A DNA stretch of 64,000 bases from the NCBI GenBank assembly GCA_052170315.1, contig JBQNAT010000010.1:1-64000 (forward strand). The letters run 5' to 3'. Position 1 is the first letter of the stretch; the number at the start of each line of letters is the position of its first letter. This document shows, in pieces, positions 9,132 to 16,940 of this stretch. Origin of the DNA: UBA9732 sp052170315. GTDB lineage: Bacteria; Spirochaetota; Spirochaetia; Sphaerochaetales; Sphaerochaetaceae. The notes beneath the pieces are model-generated. The model was given only the letters and a program-made list of their open reading frames with translations. It ran no database searches and was not told where the DNA came from. The position numbers and the translations under genes were made by a program.

Positions 9132-10355
9132 TTACCCCTTAAATCTCTCCAGCACCGCCTCTGTGCTGTTCTCTATGGCTTTGGGCATAGTTACACGTCC
9201 TTCAAAAACAGCCATGTCCTTGAAGCCTATGCCCGTAAGCAGCACGCAGACGCTTACATCTGGGCCAAAGCTTTCCTTCAGCATTGCGCGGTCCTTATAT
9301 AAGGCAGCCCATGAGGCAGCGCTGGCAGGTTCTACAAAGATTCCGCTGTCATGAACAAGCGACATCTGCGCATCAAAAATTTCTTTTTCAGTGACTTCCG
9401 TGCACCAGCCGTCATATTCCTTCAGATACTGTACAGCCATTCTGCCGCTTGCGGGTATGTCTACAGAGATTGAGTCGGCTCTTGTGGAAGCCTGAATGCT
9501 TGTGAACTTTCCGGTTTTGAAAGCCCTGCTTATGGCATTTGACTTTTCGCTCTGTGAGCAGACAATATGGGGTATTTTCTTTATAAGGCCGGCCTGAAGC
9601 AAGTCGTAAAAACCCTTGTATACACCGCTGATTATGCAGCCGTCACCAACCGGGACGTAGACAATATCCGGGGCCTTGCGTCCAAGCTGTTCAAACAGTT
9701 CAATGGAAACGCTTTTTTTGCCTTCAATTGTCATTGGATTATAGGCGGTGTTCCTGTTTATTCCGCCGAAATGCTTTGTGTATTCTATGGAAAGCAGAAA
9801 AGCATCATCGTATGAGCCTTTTACGGGAACTACGGTTGCGCCGTAAAGGACGCTCTGCATCAGCTTGTTCACTGGCGCAGTTTCAGGTACGAACAAAATA
9901 ATATCCAAGCCGTAGGCCGCGCCCGCGCAGCTCATTGCCGCGCCCGCGTTGCCGGTGGAGGCAAGAGCAATCTTTTTTGTGCCGTGGGCAATTGCCTGAG
10001 CCGCTATAAGCTGGCTTGCTCTGTCCTTGAAGGAGCCGGAGGGAAGGTAAGCATCCATCTTGCAGAATACATTTTTAAGTCCCGTTTTTTCATTAAGACG
10101 CTTTGGAACCACTATTGGCGTTGTTCCTATAGGATATACTTCCTTATTAGGAATATTATACGGAAAGAAGTCATAGATGCTTACATGTTCTTTTTTTTGA
10201 AGGGCTTCAAGTTCTTTCCTGTCATAAATTACCTTCAGATAGCCTGTAGGGAATTCTCCTTCTTCGGCTTTAGAGGCGCATACGGGGCACTGATAGATTA
10301 TTTCGTCCGTAACATACTCTTTGCCGCAGTCTACGCATACATATTTGAATTTCAT
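9132..10355 (-). CDS. thrC: Threonine synthase-like PLP enzyme
   Basis: A 407-residue fold-II PLP enzyme that would convert O-phosphohomoserine to threonine. It has an N-terminal zinc-ribbon (CVDCGKEY...CPVC), the PLP-lysine motif SGSFKDRAS, the asparagine loop STGNAGAAMSCAGAAYG and a glycine-rich phosphate loop (PVGDGCIISG). AGGAG precedes the ATG. It lies downstream of another PLP enzyme on the same strand but with a terminator between. Because it sits beside a purine/2,3-diaminopropionate-type gene cluster, a related beta-elimination or replacement reaction is possible, though threonine synthase is the simplest reading. Confidence 0.8.
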   Translation of the reverse strand: MKFKYVCVDCGKEYVTDEIIYQCPVCASKAEEGEFPTGYLKVIYDRKELEALQKKEHVSIYDFFPYNIPNKEVYPIGTTPIVVPKRLNEKTGLKNVFCKMDAYLPSGSFKDRASQLIAAQAIAHGTKKIALASTGNAGAAMSCAGAAYGLDIILFVPETAPVNKLMQSVLYGATVVPVKGSYDDAFLLSIEYTKHFGGINRNTAYNPMTIEGKKSVSIELFEQLGRKAPDIVYVPVGDGCIISGVYKGFYDLLQAGLIKKIPHIVCSQSEKSNAISRAFKTGKFTSIQASTRADSISVDIPASGRMAVQYLKEYDGWCTEVTEKEIFDAQMSLVHDSGIFVEPASAASWAALYKDRAMLKESFGPDVSVCVLLTGIGFKDMAVFEGRVTMPKAIENSTEAVLERFKG

Positions 10356-10375
10356 ATTCGCTCCTGATATACCTG

Positions 10376-10407
10376 ATATAAAAGAAGGGCTGCCTTTAAG
10401 CAGCCCT
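10376..10407 (-). terminator. Rho-independent terminator of the PLP enzyme gene
   Basis: On the minus strand, AGGGCTGC (10407-10400) and GCAGCCCT (10393-10386) form a perfect 8-bp stem with a 6-base loop, followed by TTCTTTTATA. It lies 17 bases past the stop of the 10424-11893 gene. Confidence 0.8.
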
Positions 10408-10423
10408 GTTGAAGTTTGGATTT

Positions 10424-11893
10424 TTACTTTGCAAGAACTTCTTTGTTGAAGGACTCAATAAGTTCATCAATCTTCGCGGCCATTGGAGGTATGGACTTCC
10501 AATAGTCTCTGTCGTACCACTGCCTGTTAAGTTCCGCATAGGTTTTGCCCTGCTGCTCAATCCATGTGTAATACTTGAGGTTATGAACGCGAAGTCTTTC
10601 GTAGTAGGTAAGTTCAAGCGCATCCTGATAGCTCTGATGCAGAAGCGCTCCGCTGTGGACTCTTGCGGCTTCCATTTCCGTGAATGCGCCCTGTTTCGCT
10701 GTGAGCTCTTCAAGTCTGGATTTGTACATGATTCCGGAGTCTGTGCAGATTGTGAAGATAACGTCATCCTCTTCCATCTCGTAGTACTTTGCCATTTTGA
10801 TTGCGGAAAGGGTATTTCCGATTCCTGAGATTCCGAAGAGCTGAAGATCTTCAATCTGTTTGTCCGTAAGACCTGCGACTTCCTTCAGGTACTTGATTCC
10901 CGCGGGCTCGTTGAAAAGTCTATAGATGTCCATACAGTCCTGATCGTCTATGGCGCAGATCATGTCGGTGTTCTTTACATTGTGAATCCATGGTACATGC
11001 TTGTCGCCGATACCTTCAATCCTGTGTCCGCCGAAACCGTTTCTGAGCAGGGTCGGGCACTGCTGTGCTTCGCCTGCTGCAATCTTGATGTGAGGATAAA
11101 CTTCCTTGAGGTGGTCGCCGGCTGCAAGGGTTCCGCCGCTTCCTGTGGATGAGGCGTAGCCGCGTACGTTCTCAGGTTTTACGCCAAGGTTCTTAAGTAC
11201 TTCAAGTATTGCCGAACCTGTTACTGTATAGTGCCAGAGATAGTTTTCAAACTGCTCGAACTGGTTGAAGATCACAATGTGCTTGCCTCGCTCCGCATCA
11301 AGCTCGTGGCACTTGTCAAAAATTTCCTTAACGTTTGACTCGCAGCCCGGAGTTGCGATGACTTCGCCTGCAACTGTCTTAAGCCAGTTGAATCTTTCCT
11401 GAGACATTTCCGCCGGAAGGATAGCTATGGATTTGCATCCGAGAAGCGCGCTGTTGTATGCTCCGCCGCGGCAGTAGTTGCCTGTTGAAGGCCATACGGC
11501 CTGCTGATTCTGAGCATCGAAGTTTCCTGTTGCTAGAGCAGGGGCCAGACATGCATAGGTTGCGCCTACTTTATGGGCGCCTGTGGGGAAGTATTTTCCT
11601 ACAAGGCAGAAGATTCTTGCCTTGATACCTGTGAGCTGCCTGGGAACTTCAACATAGTTGACTCCGCCGAAACCGCCGCCCTGCATGACAGGTTCGTTTT
11701 TCCATGTGATTCTGAAAAGGTTCACCGGATTCACGTCCCAGAGACCTGTCTTGGCAAGCTTTGCCTTAACCGATGCCGGAACTGTTGATGGGTCAACCAT
11801 CTGTTTGAAGGTCGGAAGGATTATTCCTTTTTCCCTGCAGACCTTGATGTTTCTTGCTCTCACTTCAGGATTGACGTTGAGATTTATAAGCAT
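10424..11893 (-). CDS. Fold-II PLP-dependent enzyme (cysteine synthase/ammonia-lyase-like)
   Basis: A 489-residue fold-II PLP protein. The PLP lysine is in PTGAHKVGA, the asparagine-type loop is STGNYCRGGAYNSA, and the phosphate loop is STGSGGTLAAGDHLKE. Length and motifs match the group usually annotated as PLP-dependent protein subunit beta, not classical CysK (about 310 residues) or DpaL/YgeX (about 400). I chose the start MLINLNVN at 11893 because GGAGGA stands seven bases before it; a longer reading frame has no such site. It is divergent from ygfK with a promoter facing each way. It may stand in for the 2,3-diaminopropionate ammonia-lyase YgeX of other purine clusters (inference). Confidence 0.75.
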   Translation of the reverse strand: MLINLNVNPEVRARNIKVCREKGIILPTFKQMVDPSTVPASVKAKLAKTGLWDVNPVNLFRITWKNEPVMQGGGFGGVNYVEVPRQLTGIKARIFCLVGKYFPTGAHKVGATYACLAPALATGNFDAQNQQAVWPSTGNYCRGGAYNSALLGCKSIAILPAEMSQERFNWLKTVAGEVIATPGCESNVKEIFDKCHELDAERGKHIVIFNQFEQFENYLWHYTVTGSAILEVLKNLGVKPENVRGYASSTGSGGTLAAGDHLKEVYPHIKIAAGEAQQCPTLLRNGFGGHRIEGIGDKHVPWIHNVKNTDMICAIDDQDCMDIYRLFNEPAGIKYLKEVAGLTDKQIEDLQLFGISGIGNTLSAIKMAKYYEMEEDDVIFTICTDSGIMYKSRLEELTAKQGAFTEMEAARVHSGALLHQSYQDALELTYYERLRVHNLKYYTWIEQQGKTYAELNRQWYDRDYWKSIPPMAAKIDELIESFNKEVLAK

Positions 11894-11954
11894 AAATGTC
11901 CTCCGTAGTAAATTTACGGACAGCGGCACCTTAACCGCGCTGACCGTGAATAAA

Positions 11955-11983
11955 ATTATTGCACAGCTTAATCCGGTTGTAAA
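11955..11983 (-). promoter_or_regulatory. Promoter for the PLP enzyme gene
   Basis: On the minus strand TTTACA (11983-11978) and AATAAT (11960-11955) are spaced by 17 bases. The start codon is about 60 bases further on. The remaining 200 bases towards ygfK are very AT-rich with no gene. Confidence 0.5.
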
Positions 11984-12199
11984 CAGTTTTTATTTTTGAA
12001 ATTTACATAAATTGAATTTTACTTTTAAAAAATTGAGTTTTTTATAATTATTAAATATGGAAATTGAAAATTATGGCAAAAAGCGGCTATTCTATTAAAT
12101 TTTAAATACGTATGGAAAGAGAAAAAATCCTGATGAAACGGATAATGAGAGCCTCGGCCAGAGAGGAAGCGGGGAAAACCGCGGGAATATCATAAAAAA

Positions 12200-12217
12200 T
12201 GTTGCGATTTGTTGCAA
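12200..12217. promoter_or_regulatory. 18-bp direct-repeat element upstream of ygfK
   Basis: TGTTGCGATTTGTTGCAA: two TGTTGC half-sites begin exactly 10 bp apart, one helical turn. It ends six bases before the -35 box of the ygfK promoter, the usual place for an activator. The same element with one change occurs upstream of ygeY at 25904-25921. Confidence 0.65.
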
Positions 12218-12223
12218 AATAAT

Positions 12224-12251
12224 TTGACTTTGAATGGATATGGGATAAAAT
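12224..12251 (+). promoter_or_regulatory. Promoter of the ygfK-ssnA transcription unit
   Basis: TTGACT at 12224-12229 and TAAAAT at 12246-12251 are separated by 16 bases, just downstream of the direct-repeat element. Confidence 0.6.
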
Positions 12252-12300
12252 GTAAGCAGGAATACAATCTGATTTGACTTTACTGAAAGGAGAATGCGTC

Positions 12301-15300
12301 ATGGGAGATAAAATGCGTCCGGTTCCCTTCGAGGAACTTATCCAGAGAATTTTTTCAGAGTATCGCAATCACGGAACCGTCTTTGGGATTAACAAAGAGG
12401 ATTTCTACAAGCCAAGCGGGAAGCACTCCATAAACGTCTTCGGGCAGAAGTGCTCAACTCCGCTGGGACCGGCGGCGGGACCTCATACCCAGCTTGCGCA
12501 GAATATCGTGAGTTCTTACATGGCGGGCGGCAGGTTCATGGAACTTAAGACCGTCCAGATTATGGATCATCTTGAGATTGCGAAGCCCTGTATAGACGCA
12601 AGGGATGAAGGCCACAACGTTGAGTGGTCAACGGAGTACACGCTTGAAAAGGCCTATGACGAATATCTTAAGGCCTGGTTTGCCGTTCACCTTATTCAGG
12701 CCGCCTTCACGGGCAAATTCGATGAGCCGGATTTCATTTTCAATATGAGCGTAGGTTACAACCTTGAGGGTATCAGGCAGCCCAAGATGCAGACCTATAT
12801 TGACAGCATGATTGACGCCCGCAGGAGCCCGCTTTTCGAGCAGTACAAGGCGTCGCTTAAAAATATTATAGATAACGAGGACCTTCTTGCCGGTTCGGAG
12901 CTTGAAAACCATGCGAAGGCCCTTCACGGTCTTCAGGACAAAATCAGTGCGAATATCTGCCCCAGCGTGACAATTTCCACCATGCACGGCTGCCCTCCCA
13001 AGGAGATAGAGGCCATATGCACCTATATGCTCACGGAAAAGCATCTGAATACCTTTGTAAAGCTCAATCCTACGCTTTTGGGCTATGACGAAGTCAGAAA
13101 CATCCTTGACACCATAGGCTTTGACCATGTGGGTCTCAGAAGAGAGAGCTTTGAGCATGATCTTCAGTATCCCGATGCGATTGCAATGCTTCACAGACTT
13201 GTTAATCTTGCCAAGAAAGAGGGGCTGGGTTTTGGAGTCAAGCTTACAAATACGCTTGGTAACATCAATGACGGCAAGGTTCTTCCGGGTGAAGAGCAGT
13301 ACATGTCGGGAAGGGCTCTTCTTCCTATTTCAACCACGGTCGCTAGCCGCCTGAGTGATGAATTCAACGGAACTCTTCCCATTTCCTATTCCGGCGGATG
13401 CACGCTTTACAGCGTAAAGGATATATTCGATACAGGCATAAGACCAATAACAATGGCTACCGACATGCTCAAGCCGGGCGGGTACGCAAGAATGACCCGA
13501 ATGGCTGAGAAGCTTGAAAAAGAAAGCAAAACATGGGCGAAAAAGGACATTGATCCGGCCGCGGTCAAGGCTCTTTCCCTGAATTCAAGGGCTGCCGATT
13601 ACTCTCAGAAAGCTTTCAGGGGGGAATATGCCGCAAAGGTAAACGACGAACTTCCGCTGTTTGATTGTTATGTTGCGCCTTGTATGCAGGCATGTCCAAT
13701 ACACCAGAACATTCCCGACTATATCAGTCTTGTAGGCGAAGGTCGTTATGCCGAGGCTTTGAGCGTAATTTATGAAGAAAACGCTCTGCCGGGCATTACC
13801 TGCAACATCTGCGACCACCAGTGCCAGTTTCACTGCGCAAGGATGGACTATGAGGGCGCCGTACATATCAGGGAGATGAAGAAGGTTGCCTTTGAAAAGG
13901 GTTCTGCCGATTATCTTAAGACATGGGAAGCCCCGGAGGCTCCGGCTGATGTAAAGGCTGCCGTTGTTGGCGCGGGCCCTGCAGGTCTTTCCGCTGCTTA
14001 TTTCCTTGCGCGCACAGGCTTTGATACGACAATTTATGAAAAAGCTCCCAACGCGGGCGGAGTAGTTGCCAACATAATCCCGGATTTCAGAATTGACCCG
14101 AAGGCTGTTCAGGCGGATATTGCTCATATTGCGGCTCACGGTGTCAAATTCCGTTACGGCGCAAAGAAGGAAGATGTCACCGTCAAGGCGCTCAAGGATG
14201 CCGGTTATGACTATATCTACTATGCTGTAGGAAGCGAAAAGGACAACGGTATTGAAATAGAGGGCTGTAAGGACAAAGTCACAGGCGCTCTTGATTTCCT
14301 TGAAAGCTTCAAGGCCGGCAAGGCCGCTTCAAGGCTTGGAAAGCATGTTGTTGTTACAGGCGGCGGAAATACTGCGATGGATAGCGCCAGAGCCGCAAAG
14401 AGAACGGAAGGAGTAGAGGACGTAACTGTTGTCTACAGAAGAAGCCGGAAGGAAATGCCTGCCGACCCGGAAGAGTACAAAATGGCTCTTGATGACGGAA
14501 TTAAGTTCTTCTTCCTTTCCAATCCAAAGACGCTTAAAGGCGGAAAGCTCACATGCGCAAAGATGGAGCTTGGAGAGCCCGACGCGTCAGGCAGGAGAAG
14601 ACCTGTTGAAACTGAAGAAACCTTCACTCTTGACTGCGATGCTCTTATAACCGCCATTGGAGAACATGCGGATTCGGATGCTCTTACATGGTACGGACTG
14701 CCGCTTAACGCAAAGGGCTGGCCAATGGTCAATCCTGATACCTGTGAAAGCCCGGTACAGGGTGTGTACGCAATAGGAGATGTTCAGAGCGGACCTTCAA
14801 CGGTTGTACGCTGCATAGCGTCGGCAAGAAAGGCTGTTGAAGCCACTATTGATAAGGTTTTTGAGGAAATCGGGGATTCCGAGGTTGTGGAAGAACGGAC
14901 TCAGGAATATTTTGAAAGCGAAGTTTCCGAAGAACCTGAGGACGAGGCTTATCTTGAGGCGGAGGAAGAGTTTTTCAAGGATATCCGCGAGCGCAAGACA
15001 CACCTTTGCATGAATTGCAGGAGCCTTTCCGAATGCAAACATTTTGAAGAGTTTGCGAAGCAGGAAGCAAAACGCTGTATGGACTGCACCTACTACTGCA
15101 ACAAGTGCGTGGAAGTCTGTCCTAACAGAGCCAACGTTGCCATAGATATGAGGTTCTCCGACAACACGGATGATCCTTTCCAGATTCTTCATATCGATGC
15201 CTTCTGCAACGAATGCGGCAACTGCGCCACATTCTGCAACCATCAGGGCAGACCGTACAAGGATAAGTTTACTCTTTTCAGCAGAAGAGACGACTTTGAC

Positions 15301-15486
15301 GACAGCACCAACAGCGGTTTCTACGTGGAAACGGACAACGTTCTGGTCCGTATTGACGGCAAGCTTATCAACTGTCATGTTGACGGTGACGGAAACCTTG
15401 TAGGCGACATACCTGATTTGGCCAGGGAAATGATAGAGGAAGTCTTCATCAGTTACGATTATCTTCTGACCAGAGTGGAGGAATAA
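12301..15486 (+). CDS. ygfK: YgfK-type Fe-S/flavin oxidoreductase (putative selenate reductase subunit)
   Basis: A 1061-residue multidomain redox protein close in size to E. coli YgfK (about 1030). Order: an FMN-type dihydroorotate-dehydrogenase-like barrel (about 1-430), a cysteine-rich GltD-like segment with CMQACPIH and CNICDHQCQFHC (about 458-517), an FAD/NAD(P) domain with VVGAGPAGLSAAY near 553 and a second Rossmann motif VVTGGGNTAMDSA, then an acidic linker and a ferredoxin domain (about 925-982) with CMDCTYYCNKCVEVCP and CNECGNCATFC. I use the ATG at 12301 with AAAGGAGA ahead. In purine clusters it is thought to carry electrons for molybdenum hydroxylases such as XdhD. First gene of the plus-strand island; ssnA follows immediately. 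Confidence 0.92.
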   Translation: MGDKMRPVPFEELIQRIFSEYRNHGTVFGINKEDFYKPSGKHSINVFGQKCSTPLGPAAGPHTQLAQNIVSSYMAGGRFMELKTVQIMDHLEIAKPCIDARDEGHNVEWSTEYTLEKAYDEYLKAWFAVHLIQAAFTGKFDEPDFIFNMSVGYNLEGIRQPKMQTYIDSMIDARRSPLFEQYKASLKNIIDNEDLLAGSELENHAKALHGLQDKISANICPSVTISTMHGCPPKEIEAICTYMLTEKHLNTFVKLNPTLLGYDEVRNILDTIGFDHVGLRRESFEHDLQYPDAIAMLHRLVNLAKKEGLGFGVKLTNTLGNINDGKVLPGEEQYMSGRALLPISTTVASRLSDEFNGTLPISYSGGCTLYSVKDIFDTGIRPITMATDMLKPGGYARMTRMAEKLEKESKTWAKKDIDPAAVKALSLNSRAADYSQKAFRGEYAAKVNDELPLFDCYVAPCMQACPIHQNIPDYISLVGEGRYAEALSVIYEENALPGITCNICDHQCQFHCARMDYEGAVHIREMKKVAFEKGSADYLKTWEAPEAPADVKAAVVGAGPAGLSAAYFLARTGFDTTIYEKAPNAGGVVANIIPDFRIDPKAVQADIAHIAAHGVKFRYGAKKEDVTVKALKDAGYDYIYYAVGSEKDNGIEIEGCKDKVTGALDFLESFKAGKAASRLGKHVVVTGGGNTAMDSARAAKRTEGVEDVTVVYRRSRKEMPADPEEYKMALDDGIKFFFLSNPKTLKGGKLTCAKMELGEPDASGRRRPVETEETFTLDCDALITAIGEHADSDALTWYGLPLNAKGWPMVNPDTCESPVQGVYAIGDVQSGPSTVVRCIASARKAVEATIDKVFEEIGDSEVVEERTQEYFESEVSEEPEDEAYLEAEEEFFKDIRERKTHLCMNCRSLSECKHFEEFAKQEAKRCMDCTYYCNKCVEVCPNRANVAIDMRFSDNTDDPFQILHIDAFCNECGNCATFCNHQGRPYKDKFTLFSRRDDFDDSTNSGFYVETDNVLVRIDGKLINCHVDGDGNLVGDIPDLAREMIEEVFISYDYLLTRVEE

Positions 15487-15487
15487 G

Positions 15488-16849
15488 ATGATTACCGTTA
15501 TCAGAAACACAAGAGTAATTCAGACCATGGAGCCCGTTGAGGTTCTTGAAGGTGTAGATGTAGTTATTGAAAACGACAAAATCAGCGCCGTAGGGAAAAA
15601 CGCGGCGGCAAAGGTCAAGGCGGACAAAATCATAGAAGGGGACGGAAAGACTGTCATACCCGGTATGATTTGCGGCCATCATCACTACTACAGCGGTCTT
15701 AGCAGAGGTATGCTTATTTCCGCAGGTCCTCAGACTGACCTTATCCAGACTCTTAAGGAATGGTGGTGGCGCATAGACCGCGCCCTTGATGAGGAGTCCC
15801 TGTATTACAGTTCCCTTATCTGTACGCTTGACGCAATAAAAAACGGTACAACAACATGTATAGACCATCATGAAAGCCCTAATTACATCGCCGGAAGCCT
15901 TTCGACAATCGCAGGGGGAATGGAAAAATTCGGCCTCAGAGGCATTGTCGCTTACGGTATTACAGACCGCAACTACGGTATGAAGGAAATCCGCGAAGGC
16001 GTAGCGGAAGGTATCAGGTTCGCAAAGGAAGTTGATGAAAGAAAGCGCAGAGGCGATAATGTCATGTGCGAAGCAATGGTAGGCGGTCACGCCCCGTTCA
16101 CAATTCCTGAAGAGGGTATGGAGCTTCTTGCGGATTCTGCGAAAGTAACGGGACGCGGAATGCATCTTCATGTTGCCGAAGGCGAATATGACAGCGTCTG
16201 GTCACACCATTTCTATAATGAAGACATTATGGACAGACTTGACCGCCACGGCCTTCTTTCCGACAAAACCCTTCTTGTCCACGGTATTTACCTGAATGAA
16301 CACGAGGTTGATCTTATGAACGAAAGAGGTTGTTTCCTTGCTCACAACCCAAGAAGCAACATGAACAACGAAGTTGGATATCCAAAATATCTGCCGAAGG
16401 TGAAGAACCTGATAATGGGCACTGACGGCTGCGGAAGCAATATGTTTGAAGAGTGCAAAATCGCCTTCTTCAAGAACCGCGACGCGCGCGGTCCTTACTG
16501 GCCGGGCGATTACATGAGGGCTTTGACCAATGCCAGCAGGTTTCTGGAAAAATATTTTGAGGGAGACAGATTCGGTAGGATAGAGCCGGGCTATAAGGCG
16601 GATCTGGATATTCTTTCCTATCAGAACCCCACACCGCTTGTAAAAGAGAATGCCGCAGGGCATTTTGTCTGGGGCATGAGCAGCAACAGCGTTGAAACGG
16701 TCATTATAAACGGTAAAATCGTCATGGAAAACCACAGGTTCGACTTTGACGAAAAGGAAATTTATGCAAAGGCTACCGAGTCCGCAAAGAAGCTCTGGAA
16801 GCGTACGGATAAGTTGCCAGCAGACGGAACAAGTGGTATAATAAGATAG
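15488..16849 (+). CDS. ssnA: SsnA-type amidohydrolase
   Basis: A 453-residue metal-dependent amidohydrolase of the guanine/8-oxoguanine deaminase-like group. Metal ligands are seen in GHHHYYSG (strand 1), the histidines of CIDHHES and MHLHVAEGEYD, LVHGIYLNEHE, and the strand-8 aspartate of GTDGCGSNMFEE. It starts two bases after the ygfK stop, with GGAGGAATAAG as ribosome site. Known ssnA genes accompany ygfK, xdhD and ygeY/W in purine and urate breakdown clusters; hydrolysis of a purine or ring-opened purine C-N bond is the expected role. Confidence 0.9.
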   Translation: MITVIRNTRVIQTMEPVEVLEGVDVVIENDKISAVGKNAAAKVKADKIIEGDGKTVIPGMICGHHHYYSGLSRGMLISAGPQTDLIQTLKEWWWRIDRALDEESLYYSSLICTLDAIKNGTTTCIDHHESPNYIAGSLSTIAGGMEKFGLRGIVAYGITDRNYGMKEIREGVAEGIRFAKEVDERKRRGDNVMCEAMVGGHAPFTIPEEGMELLADSAKVTGRGMHLHVAEGEYDSVWSHHFYNEDIMDRLDRHGLLSDKTLLVHGIYLNEHEVDLMNERGCFLAHNPRSNMNNEVGYPKYLPKVKNLIMGTDGCGSNMFEECKIAFFKNRDARGPYWPGDYMRALTNASRFLEKYFEGDRFGRIEPGYKADLDILSYQNPTPLVKENAAGHFVWGMSSNSVETVIINGKIVMENHRFDFDEKEIYAKATESAKKLWKRTDKLPADGTSGIIR

Positions 16850-16872
16850 TTAATATTAATAGAGTGCATTTG

Positions 16873-16904
16873 ACATAGCCGCAGGGGAGTCCTTGCGGCT
16901 ATGT
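16873..16904 (+). other. Intercistronic 11-bp hairpin between ssnA and xdh
   Basis: ACATAGCCGCA (16873-16883) and TGCGGCTATGT (16894-16904) pair perfectly around a 10-base loop. There is no T-run, so it is not a standard terminator; RNA stabilisation or processing between ssnA and the xdh genes is possible. Confidence 0.6.
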
Positions 16905-16940
16905 GCTTTAAAGCGTTACGATTATTCGAGGAGAAACATA

